From Chromatiaceae bacterium (GTDB taxonomy: Bacteria; Pseudomonadota; Gammaproteobacteria; Chromatiales; Chromatiaceae), in contig JACKMX010000002.1 of the NCBI GenBank assembly GCA_024235175.1, positions 1 to 64,000 on the forward strand: DNA of 64,000 nt. The letters run 5' to 3'. A program made the position numbers and the translations under genes. Below, piece by piece: positions 53,278-63,786 of the stretch. Position 1 is the first letter of the stretch; each line of letters starts with the position of its first letter. A model generated the notes under the pieces. The model made no database searches. It saw only the letters and a list, made by a program, of their open reading frames with translations, and was not told where the DNA came from.

Positions 53278-54546
53278 TTAAATCCTTTTTAGAATATCCC
53301 CAACCAGCCAGAAGGAGCCAAACACCAGAACGGTGTCATCCGCGAAGGCCTCTGCCAGAGCTCCATCAAAAGCCGCACCTGCGGTTGGATATTGTTTGAT
53401 ATACGTGCCGCCGATAACGGCATCCATGACGATATTCGATAGCCGGTCGGTCGACATGCCTCTGCTCACCCCGAGGTCTGCCAGATACCAACTGTCCACA
53501 AGCGGGGCAATTATGGCGACCACCGAATGGACGTCTTTGTCCGACATCATGCCGAAGACCGCTCTGGTCTTACCAGCACGCGGCAGCCGTTTCAGATTTT
53601 CCGCGAGAATTCCAACTGCTTCCGCATTGTGCGCAACATCCAGCACGATCCTGGGGTTGCCGGAAATCACCTGAAACCGCGCGCGCACCGCTGCTGCCTG
53701 CAAACCCTGATCTATAGCCTTGCGCTCCAACTTAAACTCCCTTTGCAGCAAGCTCAGTGCCATAAGGACACCGGCAGCATTCTGCAGCTGATACTCCTCG
53801 CGCAAACGCGGCAGCGGCAGATTTTCCATGCGCTCACCGGATCTCCACCAATCCCAGGAAGGTCCCTTGCTGCGAAACGCAAAATCGGAACCGGCCAGAT
53901 AGATCGGAGCGGGCAGGCTTCGGGCATGCTCAATCAGTGAATCGGGGGCTGTTGGTGAGGCATATACAACAGGTTTGCCCGGACGCATGATGCCTGCTTT
54001 TTCCCGGGCTATTTCATTCAATGTACTCCCCAGCCAATCTGTATGATCCAAACCGATGGTGGTGATCAGTGCCAGGTCCGGGTCTATAATGTTGACCGCA
54101 TCCAGACGTCCTCCCATCCCCACTTCCAGCACTGCCACATCGGGTTTTACATCACAAAATATGCTTAACGCAGCCAGAGCACTGAACTCAAAATAGGTTA
54201 TAGACGTTGTACCGCGAGCCTGATCGATTCGTTCAAAAGCTGCACAGATACTTTCGTCGTCTGCATCCCTGCCATCGATACGTATGCGTTCGTTATAGCG
54301 AACAAGATGAGGCGAAGTGAAACAGCCGACCCGATAGCCTGCCGCCCTGAAAATTGCCTCCAGGAAAGCCACCGATGACCCTTTGCCGTTGGTCCCCGCA
54401 ACTGTAATGACACGAAATGGCAGCCCCTCCCCTGGCGCTGCTTTGCGCCAGACAGATGCAACTCTCTCCAGGCCGAGTTCTATCTTCTTTGGGTGCAGAC
54501 CTTCCTGCCACTGCAGCCACTGATTCAGGGTTTGGAAACGCGACAA
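53278..54546 (-). CDS. folC: Bifunctional dihydrofolate/folylpolyglutamate synthase
   Basis: 422 aa. P-loop VAGTNGKGSSVAFLEAIF, TSPHLVRYNERIRIDG, VGMGGRLDAVNIIDPDLALITTIGLDHTDWLG, and LDVAHNAEAV. Adds glutamate to dihydropteroate and to folates. One base separates it from the accD stop, so co-expression with accD is likely. Confidence 0.95.
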   Translation of the reverse strand: MSRFQTLNQWLQWQEGLHPKKIELGLERVASVWRKAAPGEGLPFRVITVAGTNGKGSSVAFLEAIFRAAGYRVGCFTSPHLVRYNERIRIDGRDADDESICAAFERIDQARGTTSITYFEFSALAALSIFCDVKPDVAVLEVGMGGRLDAVNIIDPDLALITTIGLDHTDWLGSTLNEIAREKAGIMRPGKPVVYASPTAPDSLIEHARSLPAPIYLAGSDFAFRSKGPSWDWWRSGERMENLPLPRLREEYQLQNAAGVLMALSLLQREFKLERKAIDQGLQAAAVRARFQVISGNPRIVLDVAHNAEAVGILAENLKRLPRAGKTRAVFGMMSDKDVHSVVAIIAPLVDSWYLADLGVSRGMSTDRLSNIVMDAVIGGTYIKQYPTAGAAFDGALAEAFADDTVLVFGSFWLVGDILKRI

Positions 54547-54547
54547 T

Positions 54548-55408
54548 TCAGATTCTGGGCTGATGTGTAAGCGTGCTGATCAAACTGGCAAAGCGGTCTC
54601 TCATCTCCCGCCGATCGATGATCATATCGATTGCGCCATGCTCCAGCAGAAACTCGCTGCGCTGAAAGCCCTCGGGCAATTTCTCCCGCACTGTCTGTTC
54701 AATGACACGGGGACCGGCAAAGCCGATCAGCGCATTGGGCTCCGCGATATTCACGTCACCCAGCATGGCGAAGCTTGCTGAAACGCCACCCATAGTCGGA
54801 TCGGTTAAAACTGAGATATATGGGATTCCCTTTCTTGCCATGCGACCCAGCGCGGCGCTGGTCTTGGCCATCTGCATCAACGAGAACAGCGACTCCTGCA
54901 TGCGGGCACCGCCACTGGCGGAAAAACAGACGAGGGGAATGCAGTGTTCGAGGCTGATATTGACTCCCTGTACAAACTTTTCACCGACTACCGAACCCAT
55001 GGAGCCACCCATGAAATTAAACTCAAAAGCTACAGCCACCAGATCCATGCCCTTCAACTGGCCGCGCATTACAACCAGCGCCTCTTTTTCACCGCTGAGC
55101 TTCTGCGCCTGGGAAATACGCTCCTTATATCTTTTGCTGTCCTTGAATTTTAGCGGATCGCTCGGAATCAGGTCGGCGGCTATCTCCACTCCGGAATCCG
55201 GATCCAGAAAGATCTCCAGCCGCCGCCGGGCGCCGATTCTATTGTGATAACCGCACTTCGGGCAGACATCCAGATTGCGCTCCATCTCCGCCCGGTAGAG
55301 GATCGCCGCGCAACCTGGGCATTTTGCCCATAACCCTTCGGGCACCCCTCTCTTATTGCCGCCTTCGATGCGAATACGGCTGGGTATCAATTTTTCAAAC
55401 CAGCTCAT
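54548..55408 (-). CDS. accD: Acetyl-CoA carboxylase carboxyltransferase beta subunit
   Basis: 286 aa. N-terminal zinc ribbon (CPGCAAILYRAEMERNLDVCPKCGYHNRI) and crotonase-type carboxyltransferase core (FMGGSMGSVVGEKF, CFSASGGARMQESLFSLMQMAK, PTMGGVSASFAMLGD). With AccA it transfers carboxyl from biotin to acetyl-CoA to make malonyl-CoA. Confidence 0.97.
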   Translation of the reverse strand: MSWFEKLIPSRIRIEGGNKRGVPEGLWAKCPGCAAILYRAEMERNLDVCPKCGYHNRIGARRRLEIFLDPDSGVEIAADLIPSDPLKFKDSKRYKERISQAQKLSGEKEALVVMRGQLKGMDLVAVAFEFNFMGGSMGSVVGEKFVQGVNISLEHCIPLVCFSASGGARMQESLFSLMQMAKTSAALGRMARKGIPYISVLTDPTMGGVSASFAMLGDVNIAEPNALIGFAGPRVIEQTVREKLPEGFQRSEFLLEHGAIDMIIDRREMRDRFASLISTLTHQPRI

Positions 55409-55499
55409 ATGGGTAAGTCCTATAGAAATAACTTCTCAATAATACCGAGCCCAACGATGAGGAAAATGAACGCTGAATGAAGAAAACAGTGTCATAAAA

Positions 55500-55564
55500 G
55501 GGCCAAGGGCCGAGGGCTAAGGAGAAACCCAATCATCGACAAAGATTTTCCCGGCCCTTGGCCC
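55500..55564. repeat. Short inverted repeat GGGCCAAGGGCCG
   Basis: 13 bp arms at 55500-55512 and 55552-55564 in the gap between trpA and accD, each embedded in GGCCGAGGG/GGCCCTCG text. Could be a dispersed repeat or an RNA hairpin between the two genes. Confidence 0.6.
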
Positions 55565-55648
55565 TCGTCCCCTATTGAATGAATTTACTGGGAGCATACG
55601 CTGCCTTATTTCTCCGACACGGCCCGCGCCATCAATCCAGGCGCTTCC

Positions 55649-56455
55649 TTAAATCAAATCCATGGCGATACGCATCTGCGAGATCGTATTGGAGAGCGCC
55701 GGCGCGATGTCGTCCGGCTGTCCGGCCAAAGACTCGATCTGGTTCACCAGGACACTGCCCACGATAACCGCATCCGCAACCTGCGCCACCGCCTGTGCCG
55801 ATTCCGGATCTTTGATGCCAAATCCCACACCGACCGGCAACCTGGTCGACTTTCGGATATGGAAAACCTTGCTTGCCACTTCCCCAATGGCAAGGCTGGC
55901 CGCTCCGGTTGTACCTTTAACGGAGACATAGTATACAAAACCGGAAGCTGCATCGCAGATCCGCTTGATGCGCTGCTCGCCGCTGGTTGGAGCCAACAGG
56001 AAAATCGGATCTATCCCATGCGCCTGCAACGCAGCCAGATACTCATCCGCCTCTTCCGGCGGGATATCCACCGTTATGACACCGTCCACACCCGCCTCGC
56101 CCGCCAACTTTGCAAACTGCTCATAGCCCAGGGCTTCGATAGGATTGAGATAACCCATCAGAACCACCGGCGTATCCCGGTCCTGCTCGCGAAACCTGCG
56201 CACCATCCCGATAACATCCCGCAGGCTGATATTGTGTTTTAGCGCACGTTCGTTGGCCCGCTGAATCACCGGGCCATCGGCCATCGGATCGGAAAACGGC
56301 ACCCCCAATTCGATAATGCTGCCGCCCGCCGCCGCCATTGCATGCATCAATGGGACGGTCACATCCGGGTCAGGATCTCCGGCAGTAATAAAAGGTATCA
56401 GCGCGGTTTTGTTGCGCGCTTTCAATTGTTCGAATCTTTGACTGATACGGCTCAT
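55649..56455 (-). CDS. trpA: Tryptophan synthase alpha chain
   Basis: 268 aa. ALIPFITAGDPDPDVTVPLMHAM (catalytic Glu follows in SIIELGVPFSDPMADGPVIQ), VDGVITVDIPPEEADEY and FLLAPTSGEQRI. Cleaves indole-3-glycerol phosphate to indole, channelled to TrpB. Start overlaps the trpB stop (ATGA). Confidence 0.96.
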   Translation of the reverse strand: MSRISQRFEQLKARNKTALIPFITAGDPDPDVTVPLMHAMAAAGGSIIELGVPFSDPMADGPVIQRANERALKHNISLRDVIGMVRRFREQDRDTPVVLMGYLNPIEALGYEQFAKLAGEAGVDGVITVDIPPEEADEYLAALQAHGIDPIFLLAPTSGEQRIKRICDAASGFVYYVSVKGTTGAASLAIGEVASKVFHIRKSTRLPVGVGFGIKDPESAQAVAQVADAVIVGSVLVNQIESLAGQPDDIAPALSNTISQMRIAMDLI

Positions 56456-57669
56456 ATCTTTAACCCATCCAGTCCGGCCACAGTGTGCATATCCTTGTCA
56501 CCCCGGCCCGAAAGATTGACCAGAACAATTTGATCGGTACTCATTCCCGCCGCCAGTTTGGTGGCATATGCCAACGCGTGGCTGGACTCAAGTGCCGGAA
56601 TGATGCCCTCGCTGCGGGTCAGCTGATGAAAAGCATCCAGCGCCTCCTGGTCGGTTATCGAAACATAACTGGCACGTCCACTCTCTTTCAGCCAGGCGTG
56701 TTCCGGACCAACCCCGGGATAATCGAGACCGGCGGAGATGGAGTGAGTCTCGATTATCTGTCCGTTCTCATCCTGCATCAGGTAGGTTCGGTTGCCGTGC
56801 AGTACACCAGGTGTGCCGGCACAAAGAGGGGCTGCGTGGCGACCGGTTTCCAGACCTTCGCCGGCCGCTTCAACACCATACATGGCTACCGAGGCATCCC
56901 CCAGAAAAGGATGAAACAGACCAATGGCATTGGAGCCCCCTCCAACACAGGCAACCAGTGCATCGGGCAGACGCCCGGCCTGTAGCAGAATCTGCTCACG
57001 CGCTTCGCGTCCGATGACTGCCTGAAACTCCCTGACCATTACCGGATAGGGGTGAGGGCCGGCTACCGTTCCGATGATATAGAAAGTATTGTCCACGTTG
57101 GTGACCCAGTCTCGCATCGCCTCGTTCAAGGCGTCTTTCAGGGTTTTCGAACCGGATTCAACCGCAACCACTCTGGCGCCCAGCATACGCATGCGATAGA
57201 CGTTCGCTTCCTGGCGTGCAATATCCACCGAGCCCATATAAACCACACACTCGAGGCCCAGCCGGGCGGCAACGGTGGCCGTGGCGACACCGTGCTGCCC
57301 CGCACCGGTTTCAGCGATAATCCGGGTCTTGCCCATACGTTTCGCCAACAACGCCTGCCCGATCGTGTTGTTGATCTTGTGCGCGCCCGTGTGATTGAGA
57401 TCTTCCCGTTTCAGATAGATTCGCGCGCCGCCGATCTTCCGGCTCAGCTGTCGGGCATAATAGAGGGACGAAGGTCGGCCCACATAATCACGCAGATCAG
57501 CTTCCAGATCGGCTTGAAAAGCGCCGTCCAGGATGCAGTTCTCATAGGCCTCACGCAGCTCCTGCAGCGGGCCCATCAGGGTTTCCGCCACGAACATACC
57601 GCCATAGCGGCCAAAGTGGCCTTGGGAATCCGGCCGGCCCGAAAAATCAGTCTGGTTGGTTGTCGGCAC
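56452..57669 (-). CDS. trpB: Tryptophan synthase beta chain
   Basis: 405 aa from a GTG at 57669 with GAGGAG six bases upstream; the TTG two codons earlier touches that SD. PLP Lys in REDLNHTGAHKINNTIGQALLAKRMG, AETGAGQHGVATATVAARLGL and CVGGGSNAIGLFHPFL. Joins indole and serine to tryptophan. Overlaps trpF by 23 bases. Confidence 0.96.
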   Translation of the reverse strand: MPTTNQTDFSGRPDSQGHFGRYGGMFVAETLMGPLQELREAYENCILDGAFQADLEADLRDYVGRPSSLYYARQLSRKIGGARIYLKREDLNHTGAHKINNTIGQALLAKRMGKTRIIAETGAGQHGVATATVAARLGLECVVYMGSVDIARQEANVYRMRMLGARVVAVESGSKTLKDALNEAMRDWVTNVDNTFYIIGTVAGPHPYPVMVREFQAVIGREAREQILLQAGRLPDALVACVGGGSNAIGLFHPFLGDASVAMYGVEAAGEGLETGRHAAPLCAGTPGVLHGNRTYLMQDENGQIIETHSISAGLDYPGVGPEHAWLKESGRASYVSITDQEALDAFHQLTRSEGIIPALESSHALAYATKLAAGMSTDQIVLVNLSGRGDKDMHTVAGLDGLKI

Positions 57670-58279
57670 GCTCAACTCCTCGAAAAAATGCTGCGATCAT
57701 TGCCTCGTCCTTTATACCCTTGTCACGCTCAACCCCGCCGCTGACATCCACCGCATACGGCCGGACGGTGCGAACCGCCCGTTCCACATTGTCAGGACTC
57801 AATCCACCCGCAAGTATGATAGAGTCGGCAATTTCCGTTGGTATCCGGCTCCAATCGAATGCATCCCCAGTTCCGCCCGGGACGCCCTGCCGATAGGTAT
57901 CCAGCAATAGTCCGGCCGCTTCCTTGTAGCGGCTGCGCTCGTGATACAGATCTATGCCATCACGCATCCGGATCGCTTTGATAAAGGGCTTGTCAAACGC
58001 ACTGCACTCCTCAGGCGTTTCGTCACCGTGAAACTGCAGCAAATCAATGCGCGTCGTGGCAAGCACCTGTTCAATCTCATGCGGGCGTGCGTTCACAAAC
58101 AGCCCGACGATGGTCACAAATGGCGGCAGCACCCGAACAATCTGCGCAGCCTGGTGCGGGGAAACGTTGCGCGGGCTTGGACCATAAAATACCAGACCAA
58201 TTGCATCCGCCCCTCCTTGTGCCGCCAAAATGGCATCCTCCCGGCGGGTTATACCGCAGATTTTGATACGGGTGCGCAT
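57647..58279 (-). CDS. trpF: Phosphoribosylanthranilate isomerase
   Basis: 210 aa TIM barrel. IKICGITRREDAILAAQGGADAIGLVFY with catalytic Cys, LLQFHGDETPEEC, LAGGLSPDNVERAV and VDVSGGVERDKGIKD. Third step of the tryptophan branch. Order trpF-trpB-trpA-accD-folC is common in gammaproteobacteria. Confidence 0.95.
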   Translation of the reverse strand: MRTRIKICGITRREDAILAAQGGADAIGLVFYGPSPRNVSPHQAAQIVRVLPPFVTIVGLFVNARPHEIEQVLATTRIDLLQFHGDETPEECSAFDKPFIKAIRMRDGIDLYHERSRYKEAAGLLLDTYRQGVPGGTGDAFDWSRIPTEIADSIILAGGLSPDNVERAVRTVRPYAVDVSGGVERDKGIKDEAMIAAFFRGVERADNQPD

Positions 58280-58385
58280 AGGATGCCTGACGATGCTTGC
58301 ATTGGGCGCTTAAAGATACAGGATCCGGCCCTCTGGAGAAAGGCTTGACGGCAAAATAGCAAGATGTCTCAGGCCTTAGCGCGGA

Positions 58386-59153
58386 TCACCGGTGTGGATT
58401 TTCCGGTAGTTTAAACTCATCCGGGTAGCCTACGCCTACAAGATAGAGGCCATGCGGCGGCGCAGTTACGCCTCCCAGAGTGCGGTCCCTGTATTCAAGC
58501 ACTACCCGGGACCAGTCAACCGGACGATCCCCCGCTCCAATGGCAATCAGCACACCGGCAATATTGCGCACCATATGGTGCAGGAAACCATCTGCCTGAA
58601 GATCTATGATGATGCGATCGTATTCACGCTCGACACGCAGCATTGTGATGCTTCTTACCGGGCTCTTTGCCTGACAACCAAGTGCGCGATAAGAGGAGAA
58701 ATCATGGGTTCCGATCAGGTGCCGGGCAGCTTGCTGCATTTTTTCCACATTGAGCGGCCGGTGAACCCATACCGCCCGGTCACGCCAAATTGCCGAACGC
58801 GTCATCCGATTTAGTATCAAGTAGCGGTAGTGCCTGTGCTGGGCGGAAAATCTGGCATGAAAGGAATCAGGCACCTGTTGCGCCCAGGTCACATTGATCT
58901 GCGCAGGCAAATTGACATTGGTGCCGAGTATCCAGCTTCGCATGGGCCGGCTAGCGTCTGTATCAAAGTGAACTACCTGGCCAAGCCCATGCACACCGGC
59001 ATCGGTGCGACCAGCACAATGGACCCTGACCGGATGATCAGCAACATTGGAGATCGCCTGCTCAAGCCCTCCCTGCACGGTATCGACATGCTCCTGCAGC
59101 TGCCAGCCGTGGAACGAACTACCATCGTACTCGACCCCCATCGCCACCCGCAT
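58386..59153 (-). CDS. truA: tRNA pseudouridine(38-40) synthase
   Basis: 255 aa. MGVEYDGSSFHGWQLQ, catalytic Asp in CAGRTDAGVHGLGQVVHFD, and FLHHMVRNIAGVLIAIG. Makes pseudouridine at positions 38-40 of the anticodon arm. Between trpF and fimV as in P. aeruginosa. Confidence 0.96.
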   Translation of the reverse strand: MRVAMGVEYDGSSFHGWQLQEHVDTVQGGLEQAISNVADHPVRVHCAGRTDAGVHGLGQVVHFDTDASRPMRSWILGTNVNLPAQINVTWAQQVPDSFHARFSAQHRHYRYLILNRMTRSAIWRDRAVWVHRPLNVEKMQQAARHLIGTHDFSSYRALGCQAKSPVRSITMLRVEREYDRIIIDLQADGFLHHMVRNIAGVLIAIGAGDRPVDWSRVVLEYRDRTLGGVTAPPHGLYLVGVGYPDEFKLPENPHR

Positions 59154-59534
59154 CGACAGCCAACTCCTCGTTTAATGCGAAAAGGCGCACACTGGTGCGC
59201 CTTTTTTTAATTGATACAAACCTTGTATTAGGGCCTGGCAACACAGATTTTATCGCTACTGCCAGAGGCTCTTGTTTTCGAATAACAAGGCATGAGAAAC
59301 GACCGACAACCCCATTAAGCGGGAAAAGATACAGACTCCTGGAGCCTATCCGATTTATCCGTTTGAAGCGAAAATCACTGGAGGCGAATCAAACCAGATT
59401 ATCGAACAAGGCGAGTAGCAAAGCTGTTCAACGAGTTCGATAAGCTAAGATGATCATCGTCCGGGGATTTGCACCCCAAGGGCACTTTCTTCAGGCGCAG
59501 CCGAGCAGTGTTAACAAGCCCTTATTCCGAGAGG
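59154..59534. other. 381-base gap between fimV and truA
   Basis: No gene. It holds a strong hairpin (next entry) just upstream of truA. Nothing else seen. Confidence 0.55.
59182..59209. terminator. Bidirectional intrinsic terminator
   Basis: AAGGCGCAC-ACTG-GTGCGCCTT with a T7 run on the plus strand and TTTT on the minus strand. On the minus strand it can end transcripts coming from fimV before truA. Confidence 0.75.
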
Positions 59535-62348
59535 CTAGGATAAACCGCTCATCATCTTTTGCGCTGCCAACTTCTGCTGTTCGCTTCCTTCATTTACCAC
59601 CTCCTGCAGAATACTCCTGGCCCCCTCCTCGTCACCCATTTCCAGATAGGCACGTGCCAAATCCAGTTTGGTGTTGACTTCGTCGGAAGAGTCAGCGGTA
59701 TCCTCACCAAATTCACCGGCGGATTCCGCCGACAGCTCATCGACTTCGGGCAGTTCCAGCCGTTCCACCTCTTGTGTATCGAGCTCCAGGCCTTCCACAC
59801 CTTCCAATGACAAGCTCGTATCCTTTGCGGCATCCAAATCCATATCCATGTCGAGAGACGGGAGGTCCAGGGATAGGGTTTCGTCTTTGGCTGGCGTCAC
59901 CGCGTCCTCAGCAATCTTTTCAAGATCCAGTCTGCCGCTGTCCGTTTCGTCCAGATCGAACTCCAAGGCAGAATTCAAAGATGCCAGTTCATCCCCAAGG
60001 TTATCCAAATCGGGCGCGTTATCATCCTTGGCTTCGGACTGGCTCAACGAGTCGGAACTTACCGGCGGTGATGTTTTTTGCACCACTTCTGCCGAGCCGG
60101 AGGAGATCTCTTTTGCCTGAGCCTCTTTCGATTCATCTTCCAGATCCAGACTGGCTGCAAGATCTCCAAGATCGAGATCGTTGAGCTCTTTCATCTCATC
60201 CTGGGAATCCTGTTCCGGTGCGGATTCTGTGCTTGTCCCGGTTGTAAAAAGCGCATTGCCGGGAACCAGTTTCGTCCCCATGGTTGCCACAGACTCCCAG
60301 GCACCCGGATCGGTCTCAGGCAAACCCTCCGCTTTCACAGCCTCCGCGAGCGCTGTAAACGCCCCTATATTCTTCGTAGCATAGAGGATTTCGAAAAGTT
60401 TGAGCTTCAACTCCTGATTCCGCGGATTGCGCTCCAATCCCTGCCGAACCAACTCTTCCGCCTGTCCGTATCGCCCATAAGCGATATAGACATCAGCCTC
60501 TGCCATCGGGTCGACTTCACCTGTCTCTTCCGGCAAAACATCAATATCACTGGGTGAAAAATCGCTGAGGAACGAAGTCTCCTCGGTATTTCTCGAATCA
60601 GGCTCTCCGGTTCCAGTCTGATCTAGCGCCCCAGCCTCCTCCTTTTCACCGATCGTATCCATAAGGATACTCTCCTGAAACTCCTTGTCCTTCCCTCTTT
60701 TCCGGCCGCTTAAAAGCCAGATCAGGGCGAAAAGCACAGCAATCACACCGCCCCCAATAGCCATCATTGTTGGATCGCTGGTTATCTTTTTCAGCAGTGG
60801 ATGTGACGTCAGTTTTTCCAGAAAACCCGCTTCCGGTTTCTGAACCGATTCAGGCTCGATTTTGGAGGGAGGTTTTATCTCCCCCTTGTCAACAGTCGCT
60901 GTGACGGATTCAGATTCGGTGCGTGCCGGAGCTACCACCGCTGCTTTCTCGGCAACCTCAGGAGCAGTTGTCTTAGCTTCATCTCCAGCGGCGGCGGCAG
61001 ATTCCTTTTGCTCCGGCAAACCCGTAAACCGTGGCATCTCGACGCCTGGTGTTTTGCTGTCGATGATTTCAGGCTGCGACACGGTTGCCACTTCGCCGCC
61101 AGCGGCTGGTTCAGCAGACGACTCACCCGAATCTTTCCCGACAGACGCAACTGCGCTATCTGTGGCAGCAGCTTTTTCCGCCGCAGGGACCACCGGAACA
61201 ACCGGTTCTTCGCCCAGCGCAATCTGGAGTTTGGCGAGTTGCTCATCCTTCAACACCAGCAGACGCTGAAGATCTTCCAATTGAGAAGCCAGATTCTCAA
61301 CCTGGTTCTTGAGCTGCTTGCTCTCTTCAAGAGCGCTCTCTCTCATCTCTCTGGCTTCCAGAAGATCTTCTGTGAGGCCGGCACTGCTCTCTTTCTGATC
61401 GACACTGTCGGCAATGCTCTTTCCCGCCTCTTCCTCGGTACGCATTCGGGCGATCTTGAGCTCTGCCTCGGGTACCGCGGTCTCATCCGGTTTGACAGGG
61501 GTCGTTGAACTCTCCCCTGCGGTCTTTGAGTCTCCCGCCACCGTCTCCTGCGGCTGCTGCTCCGGAGCCGGTGCCGTACGGTCAACACGCCAATTCTCAA
61601 CCTGATCACGAAAAGCGCTGCGAGCCTCGCTGGCGGTCATCGCCAATACCTCATCACGCTCGGGTATCCGCAATATTTCGCCGACCTTGAGATTATTGAT
61701 GTTGCGTTTGATAAACGCCTGTGGATTCGCCTGGAACATAGCCATCATCATCTGTTCCATAGTGGTGCCCGCATGGCGAACTTCCGCGGCAATCTTCCAA
61801 AGCGTATCGTTTCTGTGCGTCGGACCATATTCTCCGGAGCCGCGACTGCCGGTACTCACGCTGCCATCGACTCTGGCCTGCTCCACACTCCGCACGGGGC
61901 CTGCCTTGCCGGTGGTGGTTGCAGACTGAACAGGTGAAGGCCTCCGCTGCAATGTCACAGGCGGGTCGAGCAGTACGGTGAATTCACGGAAAAGACGACC
62001 CTTGGGCCAGTTCATCTCAATCAGAAAATTGAGAAATGGCTCACGCACCGGATCGCTGCTGGTAACCCGGATAATGCCTTTGCCATTCGGCAGGAGGACC
62101 GGCTTGAATTTCAATTGTGAGAGGAAATAGGGCCGGTTTACACCTGCTTTCGTGAAAGCCTCTTCAGAAGCGAGGGTGACGCGTATGTCACCGATCTCTT
62201 CGTTTCTTACAGACAAAAGTTCGATGTCTGCCTCGAACTGCTGATTAAGCCCCGATCTGGTCTTAATGTCGCCAAGGCCCAGGCCGTTTACAGCAAATGG
62301 AGTAACCCCCAGTGCCAGCGCTATTGCCAGGGAAAGTTTACGAACCAT
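59535..62348 (-). CDS. fimV: FimV-like inner-membrane hub protein
   Basis: 937 aa. Signal peptide at 1-24; FimV N-terminal domain (~25-135, GLGDIKTRSGLNQQFEADIELLS); LysM peptidoglycan-binding domain at ~165-225; long acidic/Ser-rich region with a coiled coil (~290-375); one membrane helix at ~540-560; a TPR-like part and the FimV C-terminal domain (~890-935, KLDLARAYLEMGDEEGARSILQEVVNEG). In Pseudomonas it supports type IV pilus assembly, polarity and cAMP signalling. Confidence 0.93.
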   Translation of the reverse strand: MVRKLSLAIALALGVTPFAVNGLGLGDIKTRSGLNQQFEADIELLSVRNEEIGDIRVTLASEEAFTKAGVNRPYFLSQLKFKPVLLPNGKGIIRVTSSDPVREPFLNFLIEMNWPKGRLFREFTVLLDPPVTLQRRPSPVQSATTTGKAGPVRSVEQARVDGSVSTGSRGSGEYGPTHRNDTLWKIAAEVRHAGTTMEQMMMAMFQANPQAFIKRNINNLKVGEILRIPERDEVLAMTASEARSAFRDQVENWRVDRTAPAPEQQPQETVAGDSKTAGESSTTPVKPDETAVPEAELKIARMRTEEEAGKSIADSVDQKESSAGLTEDLLEAREMRESALEESKQLKNQVENLASQLEDLQRLLVLKDEQLAKLQIALGEEPVVPVVPAAEKAAATDSAVASVGKDSGESSAEPAAGGEVATVSQPEIIDSKTPGVEMPRFTGLPEQKESAAAAGDEAKTTAPEVAEKAAVVAPARTESESVTATVDKGEIKPPSKIEPESVQKPEAGFLEKLTSHPLLKKITSDPTMMAIGGGVIAVLFALIWLLSGRKRGKDKEFQESILMDTIGEKEEAGALDQTGTGEPDSRNTEETSFLSDFSPSDIDVLPEETGEVDPMAEADVYIAYGRYGQAEELVRQGLERNPRNQELKLKLFEILYATKNIGAFTALAEAVKAEGLPETDPGAWESVATMGTKLVPGNALFTTGTSTESAPEQDSQDEMKELNDLDLGDLAASLDLEDESKEAQAKEISSGSAEVVQKTSPPVSSDSLSQSEAKDDNAPDLDNLGDELASLNSALEFDLDETDSGRLDLEKIAEDAVTPAKDETLSLDLPSLDMDMDLDAAKDTSLSLEGVEGLELDTQEVERLELPEVDELSAESAGEFGEDTADSSDEVNTKLDLARAYLEMGDEEGARSILQEVVNEGSEQQKLAAQKMMSGLS

Positions 62349-62619
62349 GCAACCCCCTCTCCTGCTTCAACCCATCCCTGGAAGCGGTCTCGAGCGACGG
62401 CTCATTTGAACTTATCGCCTTTACCATTTCCCTGATCCGGGTTGACAGTTTTCCTAAAGTAAATGGCTTCCGCCCGAAATTTGGGGAAGTAGAACCAGCC
62501 AGCGGCACCACAGCTATAGAATACAACTGAATATAACCACCCAAGTATAAATAACTTATAGCTTTTTAACTACTGATATCAAGCCTTGCCGCAGACAGTA
62601 CAACTGGAATTATTCAGTA
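62349..62619. other. Gap between asd and fimV
   Basis: No gene seen. AT-rich near 62520-62590, likely the fimV promoter region. Confidence 0.5.
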
Positions 62620-63735
62620 TTACTGCTGCTGAAGTATCTTTAGCATGCGTCGCAAAGGCTCGGCTGCGCCCCACAGCAGTTGATCACCAACTGTGAATGC
62701 CGACAGATATTCACCACCCATCGCCAACTTTCTCAAACGACCAACCGGCACCGTCAAGGTCCCTGTAACGGATGCAGGCGTCAACTCAACAATACTTCTT
62801 TCCCTTTCGTTGGGTATCACCTTGACCCACTGGTTGGCGCTGGCAACTATGTCAACAATCTCGTCTATCGGCAGATTACGCTTCAACTTGATGGTCAGTG
62901 CCTGACTATGCGACCTCATCGCTCCGACGCGCACACAGAGGCCATCGACGGGTACCGGGTTATCCTGTGTGCCAAGTATCTTGTTGCTCTCGACCCCCGC
63001 TTTCCACTCTTCACGGCTTTGTCCATTTTCCAACTGACTGTCGATCCAGGGAATCAGACTGCCTGCCAGCGGCACTCCGAAATTGTCGGTGGGAAAATCT
63101 TCCCCGCGCAGAGTTTTTGCGACCCTTCGGTCGATCTCAAGTATCGCGGATGCAGGGTCTTCCAACAGCTCACTGACCGAGCCGTACACACGGCCCATCT
63201 GGCTCAGCAACTCACGCATATGCTGGGCACCTCCACCGGAAGCTGCCTGGTATGTCATGGCACTGGCCCACTCAACCAATCCATTTCGAAACAGGCCACC
63301 CAGCCCCATCAGCATCAGGCTAACCGTGCAGTTGCCACCGATGAAGTTTTTCACACCCGCATGCAAAGCGTCTGTGATCACGTTCAAATTCACCGGATCC
63401 AATATGATCACACTATCAGCCGTCATACGCAGTGTTGATGCCGCATCGACCCAGTAGCCATTCCATCCTGATTTGCGAAGTTCGCCAAAAACTGAACTGG
63501 TGTAACTTCCCCCCTGGCAGGAGACGATGGCATCGAGCTCACGCAACGACGCCAGATCATGTGCATCTTTCAGTGGAGGAATGTCTTTCCCTATATCCGG
63601 CCCAGGCTCTCCGATCTGCGAGGTTGTAAAAAACACCGGCTCATCGATCTGATTAAAATCTTTTTCCGCCAGCATGCGCTCCATAAGGACCGAACCGACC
63701 ATGCCTCTCCAACCAACAAAACCAATTCGTTTCAT
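62620..63735 (-). CDS. asd: Aspartate-semialdehyde dehydrogenase
   Basis: 371 aa. NADP motif GFVGWRGMVGSVLMERM, active-site Cys in FIGGNCTVSLMLMGLGGLF, and RVGAMRSHSQALTIKL. Makes aspartate semialdehyde for Lys, Met, Thr and cell-wall diaminopimelate. Follows leuB. Confidence 0.97.
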   Translation of the reverse strand: MKRIGFVGWRGMVGSVLMERMLAEKDFNQIDEPVFFTTSQIGEPGPDIGKDIPPLKDAHDLASLRELDAIVSCQGGSYTSSVFGELRKSGWNGYWVDAASTLRMTADSVIILDPVNLNVITDALHAGVKNFIGGNCTVSLMLMGLGGLFRNGLVEWASAMTYQAASGGGAQHMRELLSQMGRVYGSVSELLEDPASAILEIDRRVAKTLRGEDFPTDNFGVPLAGSLIPWIDSQLENGQSREEWKAGVESNKILGTQDNPVPVDGLCVRVGAMRSHSQALTIKLKRNLPIDEIVDIVASANQWVKVIPNERERSIVELTPASVTGTLTVPVGRLRKLAMGGEYLSAFTVGDQLLWGAAEPLRRMLKILQQQ

Positions 63736-63786
63736 TAAGTTACACCGTATTGTTTAGTTTAGCCGTTAAAATTGTCCGGCAAAGCC